Counted from the stretch's first letter, positions 27,742-39,552 are shown. The stretch: 64,000 nt of DNA from Pseudomonas vlassakiae (GCF_014269035.2 NZ_JABWRP020000011.1:62001-126000); one strand, 5' to 3'. Made by a program: numbers and translations. The notes: a model not told the origin generated them from the letters alone.

Positions 27742-28849
27742 GGGCCACCTCCGCACGACGAGCAGCCATTTTCAGGCGCAGCGGTTCCCAATACATCAGG
27801 GCCAGGCCGATCATCAGGAACAGGCCATGCACCCACCAGATACCCAGGCCAATCGGCAATTTGCCCTTCTCCAGGGCGCCGCGTACGGAAATCAGCATTG
27901 TCAGGTAGGCCATGTACAGAAGAATCGCCGGCAGCAGTTTGAGGAAGCGGCCCTGGCGCGGGTTGACCTTGGCCAGCGGGACCGCCATCAAGGTCACGAT
28001 GAACACCAGGATCGGCAGCGAAAGGCGCCATTGCAGCTCGGCACGCTCACGCAGGTCGCTCTTGCCGAACAGCTCCAAAGTCGGGATCGCTTCGCGATCG
28101 GTCACGTCTTCGGCAACTTCCGGCTTCGGCAGCAAGACACCATAGGTGTCGTACTTGATGGCACGGTAATCGGCCTGGCCCGGGTTACCGTCGTAGCGGT
28201 AGCCGTTCTCCAGCACCAGGTAGCGATTGCCATCGGCCTGGATTTCCTGATGGCCTCTTTCGGCGACCAGCACCGACGGCGCACGGTCCTTGGTCTTGTC
28301 CTGGTTGAAGCGCTTCTCGGAAATGAACACCCCGCCCAGCTTGACGCGGTCGTCCGACAGTTGCTCGGTGTAGGTAACCCGCGAACCGTCGCGCAAGGTC
28401 TGGAAGCGGCCCGGCACCAAGGTGTCGAACTCGGTCATGGCATCTTGCTGGGCAACGATCTTCTGCACCTGGGCCACGCCCAGTGGTGACAGGCTCAGGC
28501 TCAGCCAGGCAACCAGCAACGCGACCAGTGCCGCCGGCGCCATGGTCAGGGCCAGCAGACGCTGCTGGCTCATGCCGGTCGCCGACAGCACGGTCATTTC
28601 GCTTTCCAGGTACAGCCGGCCGTAGGCCAGGAGAATGCCGAGGAACAAACCCAACGGCAAAATCAGCTGCAGGAAACCTGGCATGCGGAAGCCCATGATC
28701 AGGAACAGCACGCTTGGGTCGAGGATGCCCTGGGCCGCCTGGGCCAGGTACTTGATGAAGCGCCCGCTCATGATGATCACCAGCAGCACGGCGCTGACGG
28801 CGCTCAAGGTCACCAGGACCTCGCGGGACAGATAACGAAAGACGATCAA
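27734..28849 (-). CDS. lptF: LPS export permease LptF
   Basis: A 371-residue inner-membrane partner of LptG in the LptB2FG transporter. The N-terminus IVFRYLSREVLVTLSAVSA, with an amphipathic start then membrane segments, and a C-terminal cluster of three segments are typical. A TTG start at 28849 is preferred because AGGAG lies 7 bases before it and the protein then begins MIVFRYLSRE, as in relatives. GTG at 28858 would add three residues but is too close to the ribosome site. It is the first gene of the lptFG operon, divergent from pepA. Confidence 0.92.
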   Translation of the reverse strand: MIVFRYLSREVLVTLSAVSAVLLVIIMSGRFIKYLAQAAQGILDPSVLFLIMGFRMPGFLQLILPLGLFLGILLAYGRLYLESEMTVLSATGMSQQRLLALTMAPAALVALLVAWLSLSLSPLGVAQVQKIVAQQDAMTEFDTLVPGRFQTLRDGSRVTYTEQLSDDRVKLGGVFISEKRFNQDKTKDRAPSVLVAERGHQEIQADGNRYLVLENGYRYDGNPGQADYRAIKYDTYGVLLPKPEVAEDVTDREAIPTLELFGKSDLRERAELQWRLSLPILVFIVTLMAVPLAKVNPRQGRFLKLLPAILLYMAYLTMLISVRGALEKGKLPIGLGIWWVHGLFLMIGLALMYWEPLRLKMAARRAEVARG

Positions 28850-29105
28850 ACCAGACACTCCTGGGTTGTCAGGGGCGGACTGCCAAACATTGGCCTGTGA
28901 CAGCCAGGACCAAAGCCGGTTCGCCTAAGGCGAACCTCCATGTAAAGTGCGCGCATTATCCTGTGATTGGCCGCGCCTGTCACTTGGCTGCGCATGAAGG
29001 CCAACATCGGGGTTGTCAGCACGCTGGCGGGAGGCTCAAACTGGCAGCTTTTCCACTGGCCCGCGGCAACGCGGCCAGGCCCGTCCAGAGCGCGAAAACG
29101 CATAG

Positions 29106-30632
<1,527 letters not shown>

Positions 30633-30682
30633 TGCCGTGAAGCCGGCGGTGCCCGTGGCATCGCCGGCTGGCAGAACACACC

Positions 30683-31111
30683 ATGAGCAAAGTCGATTTC
30701 TATATCCTGCCCACCGACTCGCTGTCGGCGCGGCTGGACTTCGCCTGCAAGCTGTGCGAAAAGGCCTGGCGCCTTGGCCACCGGGTCTACCTGCACTGCC
30801 AGGACGCCGAACAGCGTACCGAACTGGATCAACGCCTGTGGCGTTTCAAGGGCGAAGCCTTCGTGCCCCACGACCTGGCCGAAGGACACGCGGATGCCAC
30901 GGTAGCCTTGGGCCTTGCCGACGATGCTGGCGAGCACCGTGACCTGCTGATCAACCTGGGTGCCGCTGTGCCAGGGTTCGTCGGCCAGTTCGAGCGGGTT
31001 GCCGAGATCGTGGTCGAGGAGCCCGGCATTCGCCAATCGGCCCGCGAGCGGTTCCGTTTCTACCGTGAACAGGGCTATGCTCTGCAAGACCACCGCTTAC
31101 AGCGACTTTAA
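30683..31111 (+). CDS. holC: DNA polymerase III chi subunit
   Basis: A 142-residue clamp-loader accessory protein that links the replicase to SSB. SKVDFYILPTDSLSARLDFA at the N-terminus, then CKLCEKAWRLGHRVYLHCQD and WRFKGEAFVPHDL, are typical of HolC. The C-terminus (RFRFYREQGYALQDHRLQ) is also conserved. It lies between pepA and valS, the usual order in gammaproteobacteria, with one small gene in between. Confidence 0.94.
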   Translation: MSKVDFYILPTDSLSARLDFACKLCEKAWRLGHRVYLHCQDAEQRTELDQRLWRFKGEAFVPHDLAEGHADATVALGLADDAGEHRDLLINLGAAVPGFVGQFERVAEIVVEEPGIRQSARERFRFYREQGYALQDHRLQRL

Positions 31112-31116
31112 CGACG

Positions 31117-31488
31117 ATGGACAAGCCTTCCGCCCTACCCGATTCCGCTCATCTGCTGGACGACCTGGAGTCGATTCGCCAACTGCTCGGCGATGCCGAT
31201 CTGCAACCTCCACTGCTGACCGAAACCGTCGAGCAGATTCCGTTGTTGCTCGATGTGCCCGCAGGTAACACCGCGCCAGCACCTGCCGCCGTGCCGGTAG
31301 CCGCTGAGCCCGAGGATGACCCGCAAACCCGCCGCCAGGACACGCTGCTGCACCTGGAGAGCGAATTGCGTGCCGCTGCGCAAATGATCATGCAGGACGT
31401 GATCAACGACTTCACCCCGCATATCGAGAACGAGATCAAGCGCCGCCTGGATGCGCGGATCGAACGCTTGATCAAGCGCTCGGAATAA
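31117..31488 (+). CDS. conserved hypothetical protein between holC and valS
   Basis: A 123-residue acidic protein that I do not recognise by family name. The first half is low complexity with a Pro/Ala-rich linker (residues about 45-68). The second half (about 75-123) is a probable amphipathic helix: LHLESELRAAAQMIMQDVI, then ENEIKRRLDARIERLIKRSE. It starts 5 bases after holC, so it is translationally linked to the chi subunit gene. A role near the replicase or SSB is guesswork. REP-type inverted repeats follow it. Confidence 0.72.
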   Translation: MDKPSALPDSAHLLDDLESIRQLLGDADLQPPLLTETVEQIPLLLDVPAGNTAPAPAAVPVAAEPEDDPQTRRQDTLLHLESELRAAAQMIMQDVINDFTPHIENEIKRRLDARIERLIKRSE

Positions 31489-31509
31489 CATCGCTGGGGG
31501 CGCTTTGCG

Positions 31510-31585
31510 CCCCTTTCGCGACACAAGGCCGCCGCCACGGTTGAGCGCAGTCCTCCCGTGAGAGCGGCCTTGTGTCGCGAAAGGG
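31510..31585. repeat. inverted pair of REP elements before valS
   Basis: CCCTTTCGCGACACAAGGCC (from 31511) and its reverse complement GGCCTTGTGTCGCGAAAGGG (ending 31585) face each other across about 30 bases. The same sequence pair recurs at 34551-34644 on the other side of valS. This is a BIME-like arrangement of REP units. Confidence 0.9.
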
Positions 31586-31676
31586 CTGCAAAGCAGCTCC
31601 CGGCCTGTCGCCTAAACCCTGTGCCTTCGTTATACTTTTCGGCTTTCCCGAATAAATGCACAGGGTCCCGCCGCGC

Positions 31677-34523
31677 ATGGATAAGACCTACCAGCCGCAC
31701 GCCATCGAAACTTCCTGGTACAACACCTGGGAGTCCGAAAACTATTTCGCTCCACAAGGTGCAGGCGAGTCCTACACCATCATGATCCCGCCACCGAACG
31801 TGACGGGCAGCCTGCACATGGGCCACGGCTTCAACAACGCGATCATGGACGCGCTGATCCGTTTCCGCCGCATGCAAGGCCGCGACACCCTGTGGCAGCC
31901 AGGTACCGACCACGCCGGTATCGCCACGCAGATGCTGGTCGAGCGCCAGCTCGAGGCCAAGGGCCAGAACCGTCACGACCTGGGCCGCGAGAAGTTCCTG
32001 GAGAAGGTCTGGGAATGGAAGGATCAGTCCGGTGGCAATATCAGCCGCCAGATCCGTCGCCTGGGTTCGTCGGTAGACTGGAGCCGCGAGCGCTTCACCA
32101 TGGACGACGGCCTGTCCGAGGCAGTCAAGGAAGCCTTCGTGCGCCTGCATGAGGACGGCCTGATCTACCGCGGCAAGCGCCTGGTCAACTGGGACACCAA
32201 GCTGCACACGGCCATCTCCGACCTCGAAGTGGAAAACCACGACGAGAAGGGCCACCTGTGGAACCTGCGCTACCCGCTTGCCGACGGCGCCAAGACTGCT
32301 GAAGGCAAGGACTACCTGGTCGTCGCCACCACCCGCCCGGAAACCCTGCTGGGTGACGCCGCCGTTGCCGTCAACCCGACCGACGAGCGCTACCAGGCCC
32401 TGATCGGCAAATTCGTCGAACTGCCGCTGGTTGGCCGTCGCATCCCGATCATCGCCGACGACTACTGCGACCCGGAGTTCGGCACCGGCTGCGTGAAGAT
32501 CACCCCTGCCCACGACTTCAATGACTACGAAGTCGGCAAGCGCCACAACCTGCCGCTGCTGAACATTTTCGACAAGAACGCCCTGGTGCTGCCCGCCGCC
32601 CAGGCCTTCAACCTCGACGGCAGCGTCAACGAGCAGGTCGATACCAGCCTGCCGGCCCAGTACGCCGGCCTCGACCGCTTCGTCGCACGCAAGCAGATCG
32701 TGGCCGACCTGGACGCCCAGGGCCTGCTGGTGAGCATCGACGATCACGCCCTGAAAGTGCCGAAAGGCGACCGTTCGGGTACCGTCATCGAGCCGTGGCT
32801 GACCGACCAGTGGTACGTTTCCACCAAGCCGTTGGCAGAGCCGGCCATCGAAGCCGTGGAAGATGGCCGCATCCAGTTCGTGCCCAAGCAGTACGAGAAC
32901 ATGTACTTCTCCTGGATGCGTGACATCCAGGACTGGTGCATCAGCCGCCAGCTGTGGTGGGGCCACCGCATTCCGGCCTGGTACGACGAGGCCGGCCAGG
33001 TCTATGTCGGCCGCAATGAAGAAGAAGTCCGCGCCAAGCACAACCTCGGCAGCGAAGTGAAACTGCGCCAGGACGACGACGTGCTCGACACCTGGTTCAG
33101 CTCGGGCCTGTGGACCTTCTCGACCCTGGGCTGGCCGGAGCAGACCGAGTTCCTGAAGAAGTTCCACAGCACTGACGTGCTGGTGACCGGCTTCGACATC
33201 ATCTTCTTCTGGGTTGCGCGCATGATCATGCTGACCATGCACCTGATCAAGAACGAGGACGGCACTCCGCAGGTACCGTTCAAGACCGTGTACGTGCACG
33301 GCCTGGTGCGCGATGGCCAGGGCCAGAAGATGTCCAAGTCCAAGGGCAACGTGCTCGACCCGCTGGACATCGTCGACGGTATCACCCTCGATGCCCTGCT
33401 GGAGAAACGCACCAGCGGCATGATGCAGCCCAAGCTGGCCGAAAAGATCGCCAAGCAGACCAAGGCCGAGTTCCCGGAGGGCATCGCCAGCTATGGCACC
33501 GACGCCCTGCGCTTCACCTTCTGCTCGCTGGCCTCCACCGGTCGCGACATCAAGTTCGACATGGGCCGCGTCGAAGGCTACCGCAACTTCTGCAACAAGA
33601 TCTGGAACGCCGCCCGCTACGTGCTGGACAAGGGCGAGGACTGCGGCCAGAACGGCGAAGCCTGCGAGCTGTCGCTGGCTGATCGCTGGATCATCTCGCA
33701 GTTGCAGCGCACCGAAGCCGAAGTGACCCGCCAGCTCGAGCAGTTCCGCTTCGACCTGGCCAGCCAGGCGCTGTACGAGTTCATCTGGAACCAGTATTGC
33801 GACTGGTACCTGGAGCTGTCCAAGCCGGTACTGTGGGACGAAAACGCGCCGGTCGAACGCGCCCGCGGCACCCGTCGCACCCTGGTACGCGTGCTGGAAG
33901 TGGCACTGCGCCTGGCGCACCCGTTCATGCCGTTCATCACCGAAGAAATCTGGCAGCGCATCGCGCCGCTGGCCGGCATCGAAGGCAAGACCATCATGCT
34001 GCAACCATGGCCGGTGGCCAATGAAAGCCGCATCGATGCTGCCGCCGAAGGTGATATCGAATGGCTCAAGGAGCTGATGGTCGGCTTGCGCAACATCCGC
34101 GCCGAGATGAACATCGGCCCGGGCAAGCCACTGCCGCTGTTCCTGAAGAACGCCAACGCCGATGACCAGCGTCGCCTGCAGGAAAACGAAGCCCTGCTGA
34201 AGAAGCTGGCGAAGGTCGAATCGTTCACCGTGCTCGGCGAAGCTGACGAAGCACCGCTGTCGGCCACCGCACTGGTTGGTGACTTGCAGGTGCTGGTGCC
34301 GATGGCCGGCCTGATCGACAAGGACGCCGAGCTCTCTCGCCTGAGCAAGGAAATCCAGCGTCTGCAAGGTGAAGTCCAGCGCGTGGGCGGCAAACTGTCG
34401 AACGCCGCCTTCGTCGACAAGGCACCGCCTGCGGTGATCGAGAAAGAGCGCGCCAAGCTGGCCGAGTCCGAGCAGGCTTTGGCCAACTTCACCGAGCAGC
34501 ACGCGCGGATTGCAGCGCTGTAA
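31677..34523 (+). CDS. valS: valyl-tRNA synthetase
   Basis: A 948-residue class Ia synthetase that charges tRNA-Val. The HIGH-type motif is [12 protein letters not shown] (residues 40-51) and the KMSKS motif is at 551-555. The editing (CP1) domain between them contains [10 protein letters not shown], and [10 protein letters not shown] follows it. The C-terminal coiled coil (about 880-945, [20 protein letters not shown]) is typical of ValRS. ATG 31677 gives the usual [11 protein letters not shown] start. REP pairs bracket the gene on both sides. Confidence 0.97.
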   Translation: MDKTYQPHAIETSWYNTWESENYFAPQGAGESYTIMIPPPNVTGSLHMGHGFNNAIMDALIRFRRMQGRDTLWQPGTDHAGIATQMLVERQLEAKGQNRHDLGREKFLEKVWEWKDQSGGNISRQIRRLGSSVDWSRERFTMDDGLSEAVKEAFVRLHEDGLIYRGKRLVNWDTKLHTAISDLEVENHDEKGHLWNLRYPLADGAKTAEGKDYLVVATTRPETLLGDAAVAVNPTDERYQALIGKFVELPLVGRRIPIIADDYCDPEFGTGCVKITPAHDFNDYEVGKRHNLPLLNIFDKNALVLPAAQAFNLDGSVNEQVDTSLPAQYAGLDRFVARKQIVADLDAQGLLVSIDDHALKVPKGDRSGTVIEPWLTDQWYVSTKPLAEPAIEAVEDGRIQFVPKQYENMYFSWMRDIQDWCISRQLWWGHRIPAWYDEAGQVYVGRNEEEVRAKHNLGSEVKLRQDDDVLDTWFSSGLWTFSTLGWPEQTEFLKKFHSTDVLVTGFDIIFFWVARMIMLTMHLIKNEDGTPQVPFKTVYVHGLVRDGQGQKMSKSKGNVLDPLDIVDGITLDALLEKRTSGMMQPKLAEKIAKQTKAEFPEGIASYGTDALRFTFCSLASTGRDIKFDMGRVEGYRNFCNKIWNAARYVLDKGEDCGQNGEACELSLADRWIISQLQRTEAEVTRQLEQFRFDLASQALYEFIWNQYCDWYLELSKPVLWDENAPVERARGTRRTLVRVLEVALRLAHPFMPFITEEIWQRIAPLAGIEGKTIMLQPWPVANESRIDAAAEGDIEWLKELMVGLRNIRAEMNIGPGKPLPLFLKNANADDQRRLQENEALLKKLAKVESFTVLGEADEAPLSATALVGDLQVLVPMAGLIDKDAELSRLSKEIQRLQGEVQRVGGKLSNAAFVDKAPPAVIEKERAKLAESEQALANFTEQHARIAAL

Positions 34524-34550
34524 ATCTGAGAGACCGCTGGGGCCGCTTCG

Positions 34551-34644
34551 CGGCCCTTTCGCGACACAAGGCCGCTCCCACAGGACGGCGCCAAAACTGG
34601 AGGCGCCGCTAACCTGTGGGAGCGGCCTTGTGTCGCGAAAGGGC
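34551..34644. repeat. inverted pair of REP elements after valS
   Basis: The left arm (34553-34584) and right arm (34613-34644) are perfect reverse complements of about 32 bases ending in CCCACAGG/CCTGTGGG. The spacer holds a small GGCGCC hairpin of its own. The core is identical to the repeat at 31510-31585. Confidence 0.92.
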
Positions 34645-34680
34645 TGCGCAGCAGCCCCGGGGCTCGTATAGGGCACTGCC

Positions 34681-35634
34681 ATGACTCCGAACAAACCCAC
34701 CCTGCACCCGCGCAACCGCCACCAGGGCCGCTACGACTTCCCTGGCCTGATCAAGGCCCACCCTGATCTGGCCCGCTTCACCATCACCAACCCCCATGGC
34801 AAACCGAGCATCGACTTCGCCAACCCCGAAGCCGTGCGGGTATTCAACCGAGCCCTGCTCAAAGCCCAATACGGCATCCAGCACTGGGACATCCCGGCCG
34901 ACTACCTGTGCCCGCCAATCCCCGGCCGCGCCGACTACATCCACGTGGCCGCCGACCTGCTGGCCGAGGACAACGCCGGCGAGGTCCCCGGAGGCGCCCA
35001 GGTTCGCGTGCTGGATATCGGCGTGGGTGCCAACTGCATCTACCCGCTGCTCGGCCATAGCGATTACCGTTGGCGCTTCATTGGCTCGGACATCGATCCG
35101 GTAGCGCTGGCCTCGGCCAAGGCCATCGTCCAGGCCAACGGCTTGAGCAAAGGCATCAGCTTGCGCCAGCAAGCCAACCGCAAGCACATCCTCAGCGGCC
35201 TGCTGCAAGCGGATGAACGCTTCGACCTGACCCTGTGCAACCCGCCCTTCCACGCCTCGCGTGAAGAAGCCACCCGTGGCAGCCAGCGCAAGTGGAAGAA
35301 CCTGGGCAAGCAGGACCCCAAGCGCAAGTTGCCGGTGCTCAACTTCGGCGGGCAGAACAACGAACTGTGGTGTGAGGGCGGTGAGATCCGCTTCGTCACC
35401 CAGCTGGTCGACGAAAGCGCGCAGTACGCACGACAGGTCCTGTGGTTCACCAGCCTGGTGTCCAAGGCCAGCAACCTGCCTGGCATCGAGGCAGCGCTGA
35501 AGAAGGCCGGCGCCAAGGCCGTGCGCATCGCCGAGATGGGCCAGGGCCAGAAGCAAAGCCGCATGGTCGCCTGGAGCTTCCACGACGACAGCGCACGCCA
35601 CGCCTGGCATGCCAGGCGCAAATCGCAGGCATGA
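34681..35634 (+). CDS. rlmF: 23S rRNA (adenine-1618-N6)-methyltransferase
   Basis: A 317-residue SAM-dependent methyltransferase of the RlmF/YbiN family, expected to methylate A1618 of 23S rRNA. The SAM-binding region [16 protein letters not shown] (about 104-119), the catalytic NPPF motif in [15 protein letters not shown] (about 183-197) and the N-terminal [13 protein letters not shown] (about 6-18) are all present. It is monocistronic, between the REP pair and a strong terminator that begins in its stop codon. Confidence 0.93.
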   Translation: MTPNKPTLHPRNRHQGRYDFPGLIKAHPDLARFTITNPHGKPSIDFANPEAVRVFNRALLKAQYGIQHWDIPADYLCPPIPGRADYIHVAADLLAEDNAGEVPGGAQVRVLDIGVGANCIYPLLGHSDYRWRFIGSDIDPVALASAKAIVQANGLSKGISLRQQANRKHILSGLLQADERFDLTLCNPPFHASREEATRGSQRKWKNLGKQDPKRKLPVLNFGGQNNELWCEGGEIRFVTQLVDESAQYARQVLWFTSLVSKASNLPGIEAALKKAGAKAVRIAEMGQGQKQSRMVAWSFHDDSARHAWHARRKSQA

Positions 35635-35668
35635 AAAAACCGCGCCCGAGCAAGCCGGGCGCGGTTTC
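35634..35668. terminator. terminator shared by rlmF and the HU gene
   Basis: AACCGCGCCCG (35638-35648) pairs with CGGGCGCGGTT (35656-35666), with A6 before and TTT after. It can end both the plus-strand rlmF transcript and the minus-strand HU-gene transcript. Confidence 0.9.
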
Positions 35669-35685
35669 GTCAATGCGTCAACAGA

Positions 35686-35967
35686 TCACTTGTTGACGGT
35701 GTCGGTCAGGGCTTTGGCCGGAACGAACTTGACGACTTTCTTGGCAGCGATTTCGATGGCGGCGCCAGTCGAAGGGTTGCGACCGGTACGGGCAGGACGC
35801 TCGGAGACTTTCAGCTTGCCGATGCCTGGCAGGGTGATTTCGGCGCCGTTTTCCAGTTGGTCGGCAACGATCTGGCCCAGCTGTTCCAGCGCGTTACGAG
35901 CGGTGGTTTTTGGCGCGTCGATGGCTTCGGCGATATCGGCAATCAGTTGGTCTTTGGTCAATGCCAT
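35686..35967 (-). CDS. hupN: HU-family DNA-binding protein
   Basis: A 93-residue histone-like protein. The family pattern is complete: MALTKDQLIADIAEAIDAPK, LPGIGKLKVSERPARTGRNP (about 46-65) with the conserved minor-groove arm, then an IEIAAKKVVKFVPAKAL tail. P. putida has three HU genes (hupA, hupB, hupN); hupN is suggested from its length and neighbours. GGAAGGAACACCACC precedes the ATG. It is monocistronic. Confidence 0.9.
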   Translation of the reverse strand: MALTKDQLIADIAEAIDAPKTTARNALEQLGQIVADQLENGAEITLPGIGKLKVSERPARTGRNPSTGAAIEIAAKKVVKFVPAKALTDTVNK

Positions 35968-36358
35968 GGTGGTGTTCCTTCCCTATCATTCAGTAGTTAT
36001 GCGGCGTGCTACGACGTTATCGGGCCAGCCCCTGTGTTCTGGAGGGCCGCGCCAATCGCGAATGTAGATACGTAAATCGGCGTTTGGTTCGACACGGCAT
36101 GAGCACGCTGCCAGCAATGCGCCACATGAGGGGCGCAAGACGGCGCAAAGCTACCACAGGAATGGATAAATATCCGCTACCCGCTTCGATTTAGTGCAGG
36201 TTTTTCGGGGGTTTCAGCCGAAACCCCCTAAATTTGGACAAAAAACGAACAACCGGCATTTCCGCCAACATCCGGCCACTGCAGCGCCTGTTCTCTGGGG
36301 TAAACTGGACGACTTTTGCAGCGCGGCCTGTGGCCGCCCCAGACTCACCGAGAATTCC
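35968..36358. other. 391-bp divergent region between the HU gene and the NdpA gene
   Basis: No gene is supported here. It should contain promoters for both divergent genes. A perfect hairpin GGGGGTTTC-AGCC-GAAACCCCC lies at 36207-36228, without a T tract on either usable side, so it is not an obvious terminator. The minus-strand HU gene is usually driven by strong growth-phase promoters, but none could be assigned confidently. Confidence 0.5.
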
Positions 36359-37366
36359 ATGCCAATCCGTCATTGCATCGTTCACCTGATCGACAAGAAG
36401 CCCGATGGCAGCCCCGCCGTGCTCCATGCACGGGATACCGAGCTGGGCGCATCGGACGCCATCGAAAACCTCCTGGCCGACCTCAACGAAAGCTACAACG
36501 CCAAGCAAGGCAAGGCCTGGGGCTTCTTCCACGGCGAGTCCGGCGCCTACCCGCTGAGCGGCTGGTTGAAACAGTACCTGGAAGACGAAAAGGACTTCAC
36601 CGCGTTCAGCCGGACGGCGGTCGAGCACCTGCAGAAACTGATGGAAGAGTCCAATCTCTCCACGGGCGGCCACATCCTGTTCGCCCACTACCAGCAAGGC
36701 ATGACCGACTACCTGGCCATCGCCCTGCTGCACCACAGCGAGGGCGTGGCGGTCAACGCCGAGCTGGACGTGACGCCGTCGCGCCACCTCGACCTTGGCC
36801 AGTTGCACCTGGCAGCGCGCATCAACCTGTCCGAGTGGAAGAACAACCAGAACTCCAGGCAATACATCTCGTTCATCAAGGGCAAGAACGGCAAGAAGGT
36901 GTCGGATTACTTCCGCGACTTCATCGGCTGCCAGGAAGGCGTCGACGGCCCGGGCGAAACGCGCACCCTGCTCAAGGCCTTCAGCGACTTCGTGGAAAGC
37001 GAGGACCTGCCGGAAGAAGCCGCCCGCGAGAAGACCCAGACCCTGGTCGAATACGCCACCACCCAGACCAAGCTGGGCGAACCGGTGACCCTGGAAGAGC
37101 TGTCGAGCCTTATCGATGAAGACCGCCCGAAGGCGTTCTACGACCACATCCGCAACAAGGACTACGGGCTGTCGCCGGAAATCCCCGCTGACAAGCGCAC
37201 CCTCAACCAGTTCCGCCGCTTCACCGGGCGTGCCGAAGGCCTGTCGATCAGCTTCGAAGCGCACCTGCTGGGTGACAAGGTGGAGTATGACGAGGCCGCC
37301 GGCACCCTGATCATCAAAGGCCTGCCGACCACGCTGGTGGACCAGCTCAAGCGCCGCAAGGACTGA
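36359..37366 (+). CDS. ndpA: nucleoid-associated protein NdpA/YejK
   Basis: A 335-residue protein of the YejK family, found bound to the nucleoid in E. coli. The N-terminus [17 protein letters not shown] is the family signature; [20 protein letters not shown] lies at about residues 170-189 and [12 protein letters not shown] at about 122-133. ATG 36359 is chosen because the longer frame from 36194 adds 55 residues lacking family similarity. Its location beside an HU gene makes a small nucleoid-protein pair, divergently transcribed. Confidence 0.92.
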   Translation: MPIRHCIVHLIDKKPDGSPAVLHARDTELGASDAIENLLADLNESYNAKQGKAWGFFHGESGAYPLSGWLKQYLEDEKDFTAFSRTAVEHLQKLMEESNLSTGGHILFAHYQQGMTDYLAIALLHHSEGVAVNAELDVTPSRHLDLGQLHLAARINLSEWKNNQNSRQYISFIKGKNGKKVSDYFRDFIGCQEGVDGPGETRTLLKAFSDFVESEDLPEEAAREKTQTLVEYATTQTKLGEPVTLEELSSLIDEDRPKAFYDHIRNKDYGLSPEIPADKRTLNQFRRFTGRAEGLSISFEAHLLGDKVEYDEAAGTLIIKGLPTTLVDQLKRRKD

Positions 37367-37660
37367 TCAGTCGGCCATATAGGAGGCCACCAGCGCCTCC
37401 TTGGCCGACTTGCGCAACTTCTTCACCAGGCGTTCCTGGCGCAGCGCCTCGCCTTTGTCCGGCCACTGCTCGACATAGACCAGCGCCTGCGCCGGGCTAG
37501 TCTTGAAATAGCGGGCACCCTGGCCTTTCTGGTGGGCAGCGAAACGCCGTTGCGGGTTATCACTGATACCGCAGTACAGCGAGCCATTGGCCGCCCGCAC
37601 CAGGTATACGTACCACGGTTTGCACTGCGGGGTTTCGGCGACTTCGTTGACGATGCTCAT
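37367..37660 (-). CDS. GIY-YIG nuclease-superfamily protein (UPF0213)
   Basis: A 97-residue single-domain GIY-YIG protein. [20 protein letters not shown] carries the VYL...YCG(I)S version of the motif, and the [16 protein letters not shown] segment has the expected Arg. The GARYFK and ALVYVEQW segments match UPF0213/YhbQ-like proteins. Function is unknown; nucleic-acid cleavage is plausible. It begins 18 bases before the end of the upstream NTF2-like gene's region on the same strand and converges tail to tail with ndpA, with adjoining stops. Confidence 0.88.
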   Translation of the reverse strand: MSIVNEVAETPQCKPWYVYLVRAANGSLYCGISDNPQRRFAAHQKGQGARYFKTSPAQALVYVEQWPDKGEALRQERLVKKLRKSAKEALVASYMAD

Positions 37661-37678
37661 GGCCGACAGCTTAACTGC

Positions 37679-38149
37679 TCACCTCGCTTGCTGGAACGCT
37701 CGCAGCCCGTTGAACGCCTGCTGGCGCACCTTGTTCTGCAGCATCGGCGACCAGCCCAGCAACACCCCTGGTGCTCCGAGCGCCTGACGCGACCAGCGCC
37801 ACAGGTCGAAGCTGTCGTCGTGCTGGCAGATCAGCCCATCGCGAATGACGAAGCGCGCCTGGATATCATTGACCACGGTACGGCCAGTCTGGCTGAACAG
37901 GTAAGTGGCCACCCAGTGCGCACAGCCGCTGCGCTCATCGGCACGGACTTGGTCGAAGGTCAGCGAGAAATCCTTGGCACGGCTGGTCAGCATGCGCCAC
38001 ATGTCACCCGCGTCACGGCCGCGCAGCGTGCCGAACACCGGGTCGCTGAAGACGATGTCGTCGCTGTAGCAGGCCACCATCGCCTCGGCGTCAAGGCGCT
38101 GGAAGGCCTGATAGAAGCGAGTGATCAGGTCGCGGTTGGCGTCAGTCAT
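37679..38149 (-). CDS. NTF2-like/SnoaL-like protein
   Basis: A 156-residue protein with a nuclear-transport-factor-2-like fold: ITRFYQAFQRLDAEAMVACY, then DDIVFSDPVFGTLRGRDAG, and THWV-like CAHWVATYLFSQTGR in the second half. Such domains bind small hydrophobic ligands or act as isomerases; no substrate can be named. It lies on the minus strand behind a palindrome that separates it from the exporter gene and only 18 bases before the GIY-YIG gene, so these two may be co-transcribed. Confidence 0.8.
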   Translation of the reverse strand: MTDANRDLITRFYQAFQRLDAEAMVACYSDDIVFSDPVFGTLRGRDAGDMWRMLTSRAKDFSLTFDQVRADERSGCAHWVATYLFSQTGRTVVNDIQARFVIRDGLICQHDDSFDLWRWSRQALGAPGVLLGWSPMLQNKVRQQAFNGLRAFQQAR

Positions 38150-38211
38150 GGGAGCAGGTCCGTCCTGGGAAAGGGAAGCTGCACGATAATCTGCACCGCT
38201 TTCTTTCGCCA

Positions 38212-38253
38212 GTGCTCGCCGCTTCGCGGGTTCACCCGCAAAGCGGCGAGCAC
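38212..38253. repeat. REP-like hairpin between exporter and NTF2-like gene
   Basis: GTGCTCGCCGCTT pairs with AAGCGGCGAGCAC and, inside, CGCGGG with CCCGC around TTCA. The inner GCGGGTTCACCCGC part resembles the P. putida REP core. There is no T tract, so a terminator role is unproven. Confidence 0.7.
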
Positions 38254-38258
38254 CGCCT

Positions 38259-39539
38259 TCAGCGTTTTTCGCTGGTCACCTGCACATGCAACGCCCGCCC
38301 GGCGCCAAGCCCGAATACGATGGCGCCGATGCCAAGCACCGCAAAAATCCACCCCACCGCCGCCCAGCCTCCGGTCAGGTCATGCACCAGGCCGACCGCA
38401 AACGGGCCCATGGATGCCAGCGTATAACCCACGCCCTGAGCCATGCTCGACAGGTTCGCCGCCACATGGGCATCCTTCGAGCGCAGCACGATCAACGTCA
38501 GGGCCAGGGCGAACGTGCCGCCCTGCCCCAGCCCCAGCAGCACTGCCCAACCCCACAGCCCGTCGAGGGGGGCATACAGGCAACCGAACAGCCCCGCCAA
38601 GGTGACCAGCATGACCATCACGATGGCCAGCCGCTGGTCCTTGCCCCGGGTCGCCAACCACGGGGCGCTCAGCGAGCTGATCAGCTGCACGATGACCGAG
38701 CCGGACAGTACCAGGCCTGCTTCGGTCGGGCTCAGGCCACGCCCAATGAGGATCGACGGCAACCAGCCGAAGACGATGTACGCCAGCGACGACTGCAGCC
38801 CCATGTACAGTGTTACCTGCCACGCCAGCGGGTCACGCCACAGCCCGCGTACGCGGTAGGCGACCTTGTGCAGGCCGTGGCCCTGGCGGGCTTGCGGTGT
38901 CCAGACGAGCATGGCCAGCAGCGCCGGTAGCATCCAGAAGCCCAGGCCAAGGGCCCAGCTGCCATCGAAGTGCTGCGTCAGCGGCACGGTAGCCCCTGCC
39001 GCCATGGCCGCACCCAGGCACAGGGCCATGGTATAGACCCCGGTCAAGGTGCCCGCGTGCTGCGGGAAATCGCGCTTGACGATACCGGGCAACAGCACAC
39101 CGATGATACCGATGCTGGCCCCGGCCAGAATGCTGCCGACGAATACACCGACCGCCCCCAGGGCGCTGCGCACCACGATACCCAGCGCCAGGGTCAACAG
39201 GATGCCGAGGATCACCCGCTCGCTGCCGAAGCGGCGCGCCAGCACGGGTGCCAGGGGTGCAAACAGCCCGAGGCAGAGTACCGGCAAGGTGGTCAGCAGG
39301 CCGGCCTCGGAGGCATTCAGGCCCAGCCCTGCAGAGACCTGCCCGAGCACCGGCGCCATGCTCGACAATGCCGGGCGCAGGTTCAATGCCACCAGCACCA
39401 GGCCCAGCAGCAACAGCCACGGGCGCTTGATCATCGGCGGTTGTTGTTGCACCAGGGCATCGTCGGCCTCGGCGTCGATCAGTAGTTCTTCCGGTTCACA
39501 CCCGCGGGCAGGCGCGTCTCGGGTCAATGGTTCAGCCAT
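38259..39539 (-). CDS. CynX/NimT-type MFS transporter
   Basis: A 426-residue major facilitator protein with about 12 membrane segments. After a charged cytoplasmic N-terminus, the first segment begins PWLLLLGLVLVALNLRPALS, the CynX hallmark. GLNASEAGLLTTLPVLCLGL and the later GRGLSPTEAGLVLSG are the paired inter-helix motifs. CynX is linked to cyanate transport and NimT to 2-nitroimidazole export, but substrate cannot be assigned here. ATG 39539 with GAGAAGG before it is preferred. It overlaps the end of the GntR gene region by a few bases only if the longer start is used. The neighbour regulator probably controls it. Confidence 0.88.
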   Translation of the reverse strand: MAEPLTRDAPARGCEPEELLIDAEADDALVQQQPPMIKRPWLLLLGLVLVALNLRPALSSMAPVLGQVSAGLGLNASEAGLLTTLPVLCLGLFAPLAPVLARRFGSERVILGILLTLALGIVVRSALGAVGVFVGSILAGASIGIIGVLLPGIVKRDFPQHAGTLTGVYTMALCLGAAMAAGATVPLTQHFDGSWALGLGFWMLPALLAMLVWTPQARQGHGLHKVAYRVRGLWRDPLAWQVTLYMGLQSSLAYIVFGWLPSILIGRGLSPTEAGLVLSGSVIVQLISSLSAPWLATRGKDQRLAIVMVMLVTLAGLFGCLYAPLDGLWGWAVLLGLGQGGTFALALTLIVLRSKDAHVAANLSSMAQGVGYTLASMGPFAVGLVHDLTGGWAAVGWIFAVLGIGAIVFGLGAGRALHVQVTSEKR

Positions 39540-39552
39540 GGCCTTCTCGTCT

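Noticed and set aside
31149..34715. 1188-codon minus-strand frame opposite valS
   Set aside because: Antisense to a clear ValRS; the long frame is a product of high GC codon bias.
36207..36228. Terminator in the HU/NdpA divergent region
   Set aside because: The stem has T's only on the wrong side, and no transcript should end there.
38212..38253. Intrinsic terminator after the CynX-like gene
   Set aside because: Strong stem but no T tract in either direction; listed as REP-like instead.
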